Positions 15,753-23,416 of a DNA stretch of 64,000 bases are shown piece after piece (the stretch's first letter is position 1; each line of letters opens with the position of its first letter). Under the pieces are notes generated by a model, which saw nothing but the letters and a program-made list of their open reading frames with translations, had not been told where the DNA came from and did no database searches. A program made the translations under genes and the position numbers. The stretch is from Cytophagales bacterium (GTDB lineage Bacteria > Bacteroidota > Bacteroidia > Cytophagales > Cyclobacteriaceae): contig JAAFHY010000004.1 in assembly GCA_013298505.1 (NCBI GenBank), positions 38,421 to 102,420 of the forward strand. Direction: 5' to 3'.

Positions 15753-18560
15753 ATGCACCTATCTGTTTTAAACTCTGTTGATAATCTTTTTAAGCGAGGC
15801 ATTCGACTTTTATTACTTTCTATCCTGACTTTTATTTCCAAAGACAGTATTTGCCAACTCTCTTTTGATCCTCCCGCCAACTATCGCCTTATAGGTTCTA
15901 GTGTATTCAATAATATCTCAAGTGGTGATTTTAACAACGATGGCAATATTGACATAGTAGTGTCAAGCGCCAGTTTTGATTCCGTCAGTGTTTTTATCAA
16001 CAAAGGTGGAGGGACTTTTGACCCAGCTAAGAACTATGCCGCAGGAAGGCAACCATCTGGTGTTAGCATAATTGATTTAAACAACGATGGTCATTTAGAT
16101 ATTGCCGTTGCGAACTATATCAGCAATACCGCAAGTATTTTTTTTGGAAATGGGACTGGAAACTTCCGTCAGCAACAAATATTTGAAACCGGTGATGGAC
16201 CTCAAACACCGCTCCCTGGCGATTTTAATGAAGACGGGCTTATAGATTTTGCGGTCGCCAATTACACCAGTAAGACAATAGCCATCTTTTTGGCAAGCAA
16301 TAATGGAAGTTATGCAAAGTCTTTTTCCTACCCCGTTGGGGATAGCCCCTTTGCTGATGTAAAAGATTTAAACAAAGATGGACATCTGGATATAGTCATT
16401 GTAAACGATATCGTAAATGGAAGATTGAATGTACTTTTGGGGATCGGCAATGGTGAGTTCACCTCTCCCAAAAGTTATGTCACGGGCAGCTATCCAAGTT
16501 GCCTAACTTATGGAGATTTCAATCAAGATGGCATACTGGATATTGCCAATGGCAATCTCAACAGTAACACCATAAGCATCCTGATTGGTGTTGGTCATGG
16601 TTCCTTTAATGAAGCCACCTCTTTTCCTTCAGTAGCACCAAGTACCATCCTTACTGACGACTATAATAAAGACGGTATTGTTGATTTGGCTGTATCCAAT
16701 TCAAAAGACAATACGGTAAGCATTTATGTTGGAAATGGAAAAGGTTCTTTTGGTTTTTATCAGCTTATTTCTGTCGGAACAAATCCGGGCATAATGCGGC
16801 TGACGATGTGTGACCTTAATAAGGATGGGTTAAAAGATATTGTCTCTACTAATAACGGATCGGACATCGTAAGTGTTCTTCTTGCTAATGTTCCTTCCAC
16901 CCCTCTGTGGAGAACATGGTGGGCAGGGATAACTTATAGTCTTGTCTTCGTAGGCATGCTCTTCATAGGCAAACGTGTAGTAACAAAACGTGAGCGCAAA
17001 AGGGCGCAAGTTGCCATTGATCAAAAAGAAAAAGAAGCCTTGAAAAAATTGGATACCCTCAAAACCAAATTTTTCTCCAATATCACTCATGAGTTTCGCA
17101 CCCCTCTCACACTTATACAAGGGCCCGCAAATGAATTGCTTGAAAAGACGAATGACCCAGAAGCCCATCAGCTTTTGATAATGATCAAAAACAATTCAGA
17201 ACGATTGCTAAGGCTCATTAATCAACTGATGGATTTGGCACGGTTAGATGCGCATGAAATGAAATTGGTGAATAAGCCAATCCGATTGGAGACCTTTCTA
17301 AAAACCATTATTTCTCAATTTACATCATTGGCCGAATCGCGGGGCATACAATTTAGTTGGAATATAAAAGGGATTGATGACGCTATGTTGCTAGTGGATG
17401 AAGGTAAGGTAGAAACTGTTTTAATCAATCTTATCTCCAACGCATTGAAGTTTACACAGGCTGGCGGAAACGTCACTGTTAATGCTCAATTGAAAGATGA
17501 TTTGTTTGAAGTCATTGTAAAAGACAATGGCCGCGGCATTCCGCCCGAAAAATTAGTTCATATTTTTGATCGATTTTACCAAGTAGAAGCTACCGATAGC
17601 AGTCATGCCGAAGGTACTGGGATAGGGTTGGCTTTGGTGAAAGAATATGTGGAACTAATGAAGGGCACTGTTCATATTGACAGTATAGTTGGTTTGGGTA
17701 CACGCGTTACTGTTTCCATTAGGTTAACCCCAGCCCCCAAAACTCTTGAACAGAATTCGCAACCTGCTGCAAAGCCAACTATTAATAGTATTAAAGAGCA
17801 ACCTATTGAAATAATAGAATCTCCACTCTTGCTCATTGTGGAAGATGACGAGGACATACGGGTTTTTATCAAAACCTGTTTGGGGCCAACATACAGATAT
17901 ACTGAGGCTAAAAATGGGCGCGAAGGTTTAGAAAAAGCTATTCATGAAATTCCTGATATCATTATCAGTGACTTAATGATGCCAGAAATGGATGGCCTAG
18001 AGCTGTGCCGCGAAATCAAAAAAGAGGAACGAACAAACCACATCCCTTTCATCATGCTCACGGCCAAGGCAGAAGAAAGTGACAAAATAGAAGGGCTTCA
18101 AACTGGGGCGGATGATTATTTGATAAAACCTTTTAATAAACTGGAGCTAACTCTGAAAATACAAAACCTGATTGTGCTGCGCGAAAAACTTCAGGCACAT
18201 ATAAAAAACCAATTATTGATTCAAGGCAAACCCGTAGAGGCTCATTCAGCATCAGAAAAATTTATTGTAAAGGCAAAAACATTTATTGAAGCACACCTTG
18301 CAGAAGAATCACTTACGGTAGAAACGTTGGCCGATGAAATGAACTTGGGGCGCGAACAATGCTACCGCAAGATTGTAGCACTAACGGGTATCTCACCATC
18401 TGCGTTTATACGAAAACTAAGACTTCAAAAGGCGGCCGCTCTTTTATCAGCAAAATGGGGCTCTGTATCTGAAGTAGCCTATGCTGTTGGTTTCGAGAGC
18501 CTATCTTATTTCAGCAGAGCGTTTAAAGAAGAGTTTGGAAAACTGCCCAGTCAAGTCTGA
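15753..18560 (+). CDS. Hybrid two-component regulator with FG-GAP propeller sensor
   Basis: A 935-residue one-protein signalling system. After a signal/anchor sequence come seven FG-GAP/VCBS repeats (GDFNNDGNIDIVV, IDLNNDGHLDIAV and five more of the form DxNxDGxxD), probably a calcium-binding seven-bladed propeller in the periplasm, then a membrane helix near 388-408. Inside the cell are HisKA (SNITHEFRTPLTL, His near 446), HATPase (NLISNALKF, DNGRGIPPEK), a receiver domain (LLIVEDDED, Asp near 739 in SDLMMPEMDG) and a C-terminal AraC DNA-binding domain. This is the layout of Bacteroidota hybrid regulators but without the usual Reg_prop/YYY sensor. I start at ATG 15753 because the track start is a TTG. 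Probably controls the next gene. Confidence 0.93.
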   Translation: MHLSVLNSVDNLFKRGIRLLLLSILTFISKDSICQLSFDPPANYRLIGSSVFNNISSGDFNNDGNIDIVVSSASFDSVSVFINKGGGTFDPAKNYAAGRQPSGVSIIDLNNDGHLDIAVANYISNTASIFFGNGTGNFRQQQIFETGDGPQTPLPGDFNEDGLIDFAVANYTSKTIAIFLASNNGSYAKSFSYPVGDSPFADVKDLNKDGHLDIVIVNDIVNGRLNVLLGIGNGEFTSPKSYVTGSYPSCLTYGDFNQDGILDIANGNLNSNTISILIGVGHGSFNEATSFPSVAPSTILTDDYNKDGIVDLAVSNSKDNTVSIYVGNGKGSFGFYQLISVGTNPGIMRLTMCDLNKDGLKDIVSTNNGSDIVSVLLANVPSTPLWRTWWAGITYSLVFVGMLFIGKRVVTKRERKRAQVAIDQKEKEALKKLDTLKTKFFSNITHEFRTPLTLIQGPANELLEKTNDPEAHQLLIMIKNNSERLLRLINQLMDLARLDAHEMKLVNKPIRLETFLKTIISQFTSLAESRGIQFSWNIKGIDDAMLLVDEGKVETVLINLISNALKFTQAGGNVTVNAQLKDDLFEVIVKDNGRGIPPEKLVHIFDRFYQVEATDSSHAEGTGIGLALVKEYVELMKGTVHIDSIVGLGTRVTVSIRLTPAPKTLEQNSQPAAKPTINSIKEQPIEIIESPLLLIVEDDEDIRVFIKTCLGPTYRYTEAKNGREGLEKAIHEIPDIIISDLMMPEMDGLELCREIKKEERTNHIPFIMLTAKAEESDKIEGLQTGADDYLIKPFNKLELTLKIQNLIVLREKLQAHIKNQLLIQGKPVEAHSASEKFIVKAKTFIEAHLAEESLTVETLADEMNLGREQCYRKIVALTGISPSAFIRKLRLQKAAALLSAKWGSVSEVAYAVGFESLSYFSRAFKEEFGKLPSQV

Positions 18561-18694
18561 GCCTGGCATTTTCTTTTTTTTTATTGCTGCGGTTTTTCGT
18601 GCAAGGTCAAAAAGCTTCTCTTTCTGCTATAAAAATCAACTTTTGCAACATCAGGGCAAGAGAATGCCTCATCAGGGTTAATTGTTTCGGGTTC

Positions 18695-18709
18695 CAAAAT
18701 TCAATTTTG
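18695..18709. promoter_or_regulatory. Short palindrome upstream of the repeat lipoprotein
   Basis: CAAAATT and AATTTTG form a perfect 7-1-7 inverted repeat 31 bases before the ATG of the lipoprotein. It could be an operator for the adjacent regulator or a chance AT-rich palindrome; AraC-type proteins more often bind direct repeats, so confidence is low. Confidence 0.3.
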
Positions 18710-18740
18710 AACCATCAAAAAAAACACTAAAAACCCTTTT

Positions 18741-20012
18741 ATGAAAAAATTAATCAAACCGATTATCGTTGGTTTTCTTACGCTAATGGTAGTTGCTACC
18801 ACTCAACTTTTTGTTGGTTGTAAAAAAGATGAAGCTACTGTGACTAAAAGTTCAAAGCAGATTACCGCCTTTAGTTTTGCGAGCCTCGCGCCACCACTTG
18901 TAGGTTCAATAAATGAAACTACACGTACCATAAGCTTCACTGCTGTGGGGGCAATTTCTCTGGCCGATCTTGTACCAACCATAACCCATACAGGTAAAAC
19001 AATAAGCCCAGCTGCTAATGTAGCTCAAGATTTTAGCAGCCCCGTTGTTTATACCGTAACGGCAGAGGATGGTAGCCTTCAAGTTTATACAGTTACCGTA
19101 ACGGTTCTAGACGTTTATATAGCAGGCTATCAAATGAACGCGAAATTTATAGGTGACGCAACTAAATCAGTCGCAACTTATTGGAAAAATGGCATACCGA
19201 CTGCGCTCACTAACGGAACGAAGATAGCTATTGCCACTTCAATTAAAATAGTCGGCTCAGATGTATTTGTGGCTGGAATTGAATATAATGATTCCGAAAA
19301 ATCTGTTGCTAAGTATTGGAGAAATGGAACTCCAACAACTCTTTCGGACGGAACGAGTAATACTAATATCGCAGACATTCAAGTAGTGGGAAATGATGTT
19401 TATGTTGGAGGAAAAGATAATGGCAAGGCTACTTACTGGAAAAATGGCGATGCTGTTGTTTTAAGTTCTGAACCTTCTACTGTTACGAGGTTGGCAATAG
19501 TTGGGAGCGATGTTCATGTTATAGGAATGGTTAAAGATCAAGCAAAATATTGGAAAAATGGAGTGATCACCGAATTACCCCTAACTGGTAACACCAGTTA
19601 TAATGCTATACAAATCGTAGGTAATGATGTATTTATAGTAGGGACTGAACTTCTCGCCTCATCTATTTCAGTCGTAGTATATTGGAAAAATGGATCTAAA
19701 AATACAGTTACTGACGGTACTAAGAATTGTGGAGGCTCATCATTAGCTGTGATTGGAAACGATGTTTACATTGGTGGTACTGAAGCAGGCAACGCCACCT
19801 ACTGGAAGAACGGTACAGCGGTTAGGGTTTCTAGTCCTTCTTCAGCTCTTTCTGAAGTTTATCTTTATGATATCAAAGTAATTGGATCAGATGTTTACAC
19901 AGTAGGCCATCAGGATTATGCTCCAGCATATTGGAAAAACACTAGTCTGACAGCTCTAACAACTACTGATCAAACAAAATATGGCGAGGCTTCTTCAATA
20001 ATTATTAAGTAA
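18741..20012 (+). CDS. Lipoprotein with Ig-like domain and seven WKNG repeats
   Basis: A 423-residue predicted lipoprotein (signal ending QLFVGC, lipid cysteine 27). Residues about 38-120 (ITAFSF, VYTVTAEDGSLQVYTVTV) look like a DUF5018-type Ig-like domain. The rest is seven repeats of about 40 residues, each with a VGxDVxVxG strand followed by YWKNG or close variants (YWRNG once, YWKNT last). Seven sheets of this length would fit a closed beta-propeller exposed on the cell surface or in the periplasm. The gene lies 180 bases behind the FG-GAP regulator, inside the same repeat-flanked segment, and is followed by a strong terminator. Ligand and function are unknown. Confidence 0.85.
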   Translation: MKKLIKPIIVGFLTLMVVATTQLFVGCKKDEATVTKSSKQITAFSFASLAPPLVGSINETTRTISFTAVGAISLADLVPTITHTGKTISPAANVAQDFSSPVVYTVTAEDGSLQVYTVTVTVLDVYIAGYQMNAKFIGDATKSVATYWKNGIPTALTNGTKIAIATSIKIVGSDVFVAGIEYNDSEKSVAKYWRNGTPTTLSDGTSNTNIADIQVVGNDVYVGGKDNGKATYWKNGDAVVLSSEPSTVTRLAIVGSDVHVIGMVKDQAKYWKNGVITELPLTGNTSYNAIQIVGNDVFIVGTELLASSISVVVYWKNGSKNTVTDGTKNCGGSSLAVIGNDVYIGGTEAGNATYWKNGTAVRVSSPSSALSEVYLYDIKVIGSDVYTVGHQDYAPAYWKNTSLTALTTTDQTKYGEASSIIIK

Positions 20013-20114
20013 AATTTAAAATTTTAGGTTCGTAACCGAGAATTGATAACTTATAAAGATAAGAATGTGTTGAAGACTAGTTCTTGGAAAATCTAAAAGA
20101 TCTATAACTGAGTA

Positions 20115-20152
20115 AAAAATGAGTCATCACAAATTTGTGATGACCCATTTTT
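20115..20152. terminator. Bidirectional intrinsic terminator
   Basis: AAAAATG-AGTCATCACAAA pairs with TTTGTGATGAC-CCATTTTT: 19-base arms with one mismatch and no real loop, an A-run before and T-run after. It separates the plus-strand lipoprotein from the minus-strand moxR and should stop both transcripts. Confidence 0.85.
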
Positions 20153-20176
20153 GTTATTGATTCCTAAACGAAAAAA

Positions 20177-21145
20177 CTACATCATCAACTTCTCAATAAT
20201 GCTATCTACCGAAATGCCTTCTGCCTCGGCTTTAAAGTTTCGAACAATGCGATGGCGAAGTACTGGCTTAGCTACCGCTTGCACATCTTCAATATCGGGC
20301 GAATACTTTCCGTTGATAAGGGCATTACACTTGGCACCTAATACTAAGTATTGAGAAGCGCGCGGACCTGCTCCCCACTCTAGCCATTCGGTGGCAATCG
20401 AAGAGCCGTCTTTTCCGGGGCGCGTAGCCTGTACTAATTTTACGGCATACTCCACCACGTTATCGGCAATGGGCACTCTTCTTACTAAATGCTGGTAGGC
20501 CACAATCTCATCTGCGGTAAGCACCTTGTTAACTTGCTGCGTAACATCTGCTGTGGTATTTTTTACAATACTTATTTCTTGTTGGTAGCTCGGGTAGTCT
20601 AAGAAAATGTTAAACATAAACCGATCTAGCTGCGCTTCGGGCAGTGGGTAAGTTCCTTCTTGTTCGATGGGGTTTTGTGTTGCTAATACAAAAAATGGCT
20701 GTGGCAATACGTAGTTGTTGCCAGCTATCGTCACGGCATACTCTTGCATCGATTCTAGCAAGGCAGCTTGTGTTTTTGGAGGCGTTCGGTTGATCTCGTC
20801 TGCTAAAATGATGTTCGCGAAGATGGGACCTTTAACAAATTGAAAATTTCTTTCTTTATCCATCGTTTCGGCCCCAACAATATCCGATGGCATTAGATCG
20901 GGCGTAAACTGAATGCGTTTAAAATTCAGGTCGAGCGAAGTGGCAATGGTTTGAACGAGCAATGTCTTGGCTAAACCAGGAACACCCACCAACAGCGAAT
21001 GCCCTTTGCAGAATATCCCCGTCAAAACTAATTTAACTACATCGTCTTGGCCTACAACTATTTTGGCAATCTCGTTTCTTAGATTTTGATAAGCTTGCGC
21101 GAGGGAGTTGGCAGCTTCTACATCGTTATTAAATTGTTTTGCCAT
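20177..21145 (-). CDS. MoxR-family AAA+ ATPase
   Basis: A 322-residue AAA+ ATPase of the MoxR group, thought to act as a chaperone assembling or activating VWA-domain partners. Walker A is GVPGLAKTLLVQT, Walker B ILADEINRTPPKTQAALLESM, and the C-terminal lid holds WLEWGAGPRASQYLVLGAK, typical of the family. It is the last gene after ppiC - surA, 59 bases behind surA, so it may be co-transcribed with them. No DUF58 or VWA gene is next to it, which is unusual for moxR. Its final 58 bases are the intact counterpart of the relic at 15646-15697. Confidence 0.94.
   Translation of the reverse strand: MAKQFNNDVEAANSLAQAYQNLRNEIAKIVVGQDDVVKLVLTGIFCKGHSLLVGVPGLAKTLLVQTIATSLDLNFKRIQFTPDLMPSDIVGAETMDKERNFQFVKGPIFANIILADEINRTPPKTQAALLESMQEYAVTIAGNNYVLPQPFFVLATQNPIEQEGTYPLPEAQLDRFMFNIFLDYPSYQQEISIVKNTTADVTQQVNKVLTADEIVAYQHLVRRVPIADNVVEYAVKLVQATRPGKDGSSIATEWLEWGAGPRASQYLVLGAKCNALINGKYSPDIEDVQAVAKPVLRHRIVRNFKAEAEGISVDSIIEKLMM
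20183..20240. repeat. Direct repeat copy B within the intact moxR 3' end
   Basis: This stretch matches 15646-15697 in the same orientation over 42 plus 10 bases, with ctcggc (20225-20230) extra. To the left of 20183 and to the right of 15697 the sequences no longer match, so these points mark the two ends of the inserted segment. Confidence 0.9.
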
Positions 21146-21204
21146 GTTTTATTTTGAAAGAATTCAGAAGTTAGAATATGGTAGTTGGAATTTAGGAGTC
21201 AGTA

Positions 21205-22569
21205 TTATTCCAAAATCTTACAATAATTATAACTTGGGTCAATGTTGATAAACACATCTTGCCTAGACTTAGTAAACCACTTGCCAATCATCTTGTCTTT
21301 CTTCTCGGCTAGTGCAGCCGATTGAATGCGGTGCCAATCGTCTTTTAAGTTCGCTTGGTGTGGGGCAATTTTCGCTTTGAAGTAAAGAACGCGCACCGCC
21401 TCTTTGCCATCTTCCGTTCGGTAAGTAAGTGGTTTACTCACGTTTCCTACTTTCATGGTGTCAATGGCAAGGTAAACTACCGGGTCAATCTCACGCAACG
21501 AAACGTGTATGCCTCCATCTTGGTCGGTAAAATATCCACCATGTCCTTTTGTAGCTGGATCGTCAGAGTTTTCTTTTGCGGCATACTCAAACTTCAAACT
21601 GTCTTTAACAATCTTATTTCTAAGACTATCTAAAAATCGCTCGGCACTCTTCACGTCTTCTTGCGAAGGCACGCCCTGCAATAAAATATGGCGCGAATTA
21701 TATTCGTTGCCTCTGCGATCGATCAGTTGCATAATGTGAATGCCGAAGGTAGATTCAAATGGCTGTGAAATTTCTCCTTTGCGAAGTTTGAAAGCCATCG
21801 CTTCAAATTGAGGCACCATTTGGCCACGGCCTACAAATCCCATTTCTCCACCGTTCGATCGTACACTGGGATCTTCAGAAAATTTTTGAGCGAGGGTATT
21901 AAAATCTTCGCCTGCCAATATGCGATCTCTAATTTCGCTTAGCCTTCGCTTGGCTTCTTCTTTTTGGGCGTTGCTGATTTTTACATTTTTTACAATCTGG
22001 CCAATCTCTACATCCGATGAGTAGAATGGTAAACTATCGTTAGGGATTTTGTTAAAAAACTTCTTTACTTCGGCAGGGGTAATTTTAATGTCTTTCGTAA
22101 TGCGACCCGTCATCTCCCGAGCCAAAAGTTGCTCGCGAATTTGGTCTCTTAGTTCAATGCGAATTTGCTCCAGGCTTTTGCCGTACCTGCGCTCTAGCTC
22201 TTCGGGCGAGTTGCCCGAGTTTTGCAAGATGGCATTCATGCGTTGCCCCGTGTTTTGATCTACTTCAAGATCGGTAACTAGCACCGAATCTATTTCGGCT
22301 TTGGCTACCATCAATTTGTTCATGATTAGCCGATTGAAAAGTTGACACTTGGCTTCTTCCGATTGGGGGTTGCCCTCGGACAGATAGCCCTGATAGGCAG
22401 ACTCAAGCTCGGATTTGATAACAATATAATTATCAACTTTTGCTATGATTTTGTCTACCACAAAACCGGTTTTTTCTGCTTCTTGAGCTAGCACCGGTGC
22501 CATACAGGCGAGCGATAGCAAACTAAGGGTTAAAAACCTCGAAATCTTTACGTTTGGCTGCATTTTCAT
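21205..22569 (-). CDS. surA: SurA-like periplasmic peptidyl-prolyl isomerase
   Basis: A 454-residue periplasmic chaperone/isomerase expected to assist outer-membrane protein folding. The signal peptide is VKISRFLTLSLLSLACMAPV to VLAQ. A SurA N-terminal helical domain (VDNYIVIKSELESAYQGYL) is followed by a parvulin domain (about 175-290: EDFNTLAQKFSEDPSVRSNG, FGIHIMQLID) and a second, degenerate one (SRHILLQGVPSQEDVKSA). I chose ATG 22569; ATG 22563 is equally possible. The track start at 22596 lies deeper within the previous gene, which it overlaps by 47 bases in my model. Third of three isomerase-type genes in a row. Confidence 0.9.
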   Translation of the reverse strand: MKMQPNVKISRFLTLSLLSLACMAPVLAQEAEKTGFVVDKIIAKVDNYIVIKSELESAYQGYLSEGNPQSEEAKCQLFNRLIMNKLMVAKAEIDSVLVTDLEVDQNTGQRMNAILQNSGNSPEELERRYGKSLEQIRIELRDQIREQLLAREMTGRITKDIKITPAEVKKFFNKIPNDSLPFYSSDVEIGQIVKNVKISNAQKEEAKRRLSEIRDRILAGEDFNTLAQKFSEDPSVRSNGGEMGFVGRGQMVPQFEAMAFKLRKGEISQPFESTFGIHIMQLIDRRGNEYNSRHILLQGVPSQEDVKSAERFLDSLRNKIVKDSLKFEYAAKENSDDPATKGHGGYFTDQDGGIHVSLREIDPVVYLAIDTMKVGNVSKPLTYRTEDGKEAVRVLYFKAKIAPHQANLKDDWHRIQSAALAEKKDKMIGKWFTKSRQDVFINIDPSYNYCKILE

Positions 22570-23416
22570 AAACCTCGTCCTCCAATTTTTTGGCAAGTTC
22601 TACTTTTCTTTTGTTTAAAATAATGTTTTTGATGTCCTCTTCAACAAATTCAATAGGCGACACGTTATCCGAGATTTTGAAGGCATCAATTTTTAACAGA
22701 TACAGAAAGTTGGCGTCATTGGTTTCATAAAATCTGTAGTTGTACAAAAATTGAACTTTGTTGGGGATATCGGCCAAGGGCGAGTTTGCCGTTAACTTAT
22801 CAAATTCGATCCACGTAGAGTCGGGCAGTTGATAGGCTGCCGAAAAGCTAAGGCAGTACGACTTCAGTTCGTTTTTATCGCTTGCTTTGGTGGCATACAT
22901 TAACTCTTTTATTCGCTGAATGCGCGGGGCGGTTTTAGGAACTTTTATGTAGCAACCCTGTATAATGTTTTGCTTCAAAATAAAATTATCGAGGTGGGCT
23001 TTATAGTATTCTTCAATCTCGGCTGGGGTAATGCTGTCGTTTAGGTTTTTTTTGATGTAAAAATTTTGAAACTCGTAGCCAATCAAGCTGTAGCGATAGT
23101 CGAGCACTTTTCGCTCTACTTCGGCTTCGTTGATGTCAATATTTTTGGCCGCCTCGGTAAGTAATAGCTGCTTGCGTATCCAACTGTTTACATACGATGA
23201 GATTCTGGCCGAGCTATCTTCTTTGGAGGCATCTGCCGGAACGATACCTTTCAACTCGTCTAAATACAGGTACGAATCATTTACCCTCGCTATTGGTTTA
23301 TGTTCAGCGTTTTCGTCACCATTGCCTTTCTTCATCCTGATCAAATCGCAGCCAGCTAGTATAGATGCTACCAAGCAGCCTAATAATAAAGTTCTATTTG
23401 ATAAGTGCGCGTTCAT
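22523..23416 (-). CDS. Lipoprotein with SurA/PpiC N-terminal helical domain, no parvulin domain
   Basis: A 297-residue lipoprotein (lipobox LAGC, cysteine 23). After the anchor it has IARVNDSYLYLDELKGIVP, the pattern that opens SurA/PpiC chaperone domains, and a helical region around SWIRKQLLLTEAAKNIDINE. I find no HIL...GG...F parvulin signature, so catalytic activity is unlikely and a holdase role is inferred. Its start overlaps the previous isomerase stop by one base (TAATG) and its end overlaps surA, which marks an operon. Length is short compared with catalytic relatives. Confidence 0.85.
   Translation of the reverse strand: MNAHLSNRTLLLGCLVASILAGCDLIRMKKGNGDENAEHKPIARVNDSYLYLDELKGIVPADASKEDSSARISSYVNSWIRKQLLLTEAAKNIDINEAEVERKVLDYRYSLIGYEFQNFYIKKNLNDSITPAEIEEYYKAHLDNFILKQNIIQGCYIKVPKTAPRIQRIKELMYATKASDKNELKSYCLSFSAAYQLPDSTWIEFDKLTANSPLADIPNKVQFLYNYRFYETNDANFLYLLKIDAFKISDNVSPIEFVEEDIKNIILNKRKVELAKKLEDEVYENAAKRKDFEVFNP

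Noticed and set aside
15753-20012. Polysaccharide utilisation locus
   Set aside because: The hybrid regulator type suggests it, but no SusC, SusD or carbohydrate enzyme gene is near.
15646-20240. Classic insertion sequence or transposon
   Set aside because: No transposase or terminal inverted repeats are visible, and the direct repeats are gene-derived and too long for a usual target duplication.
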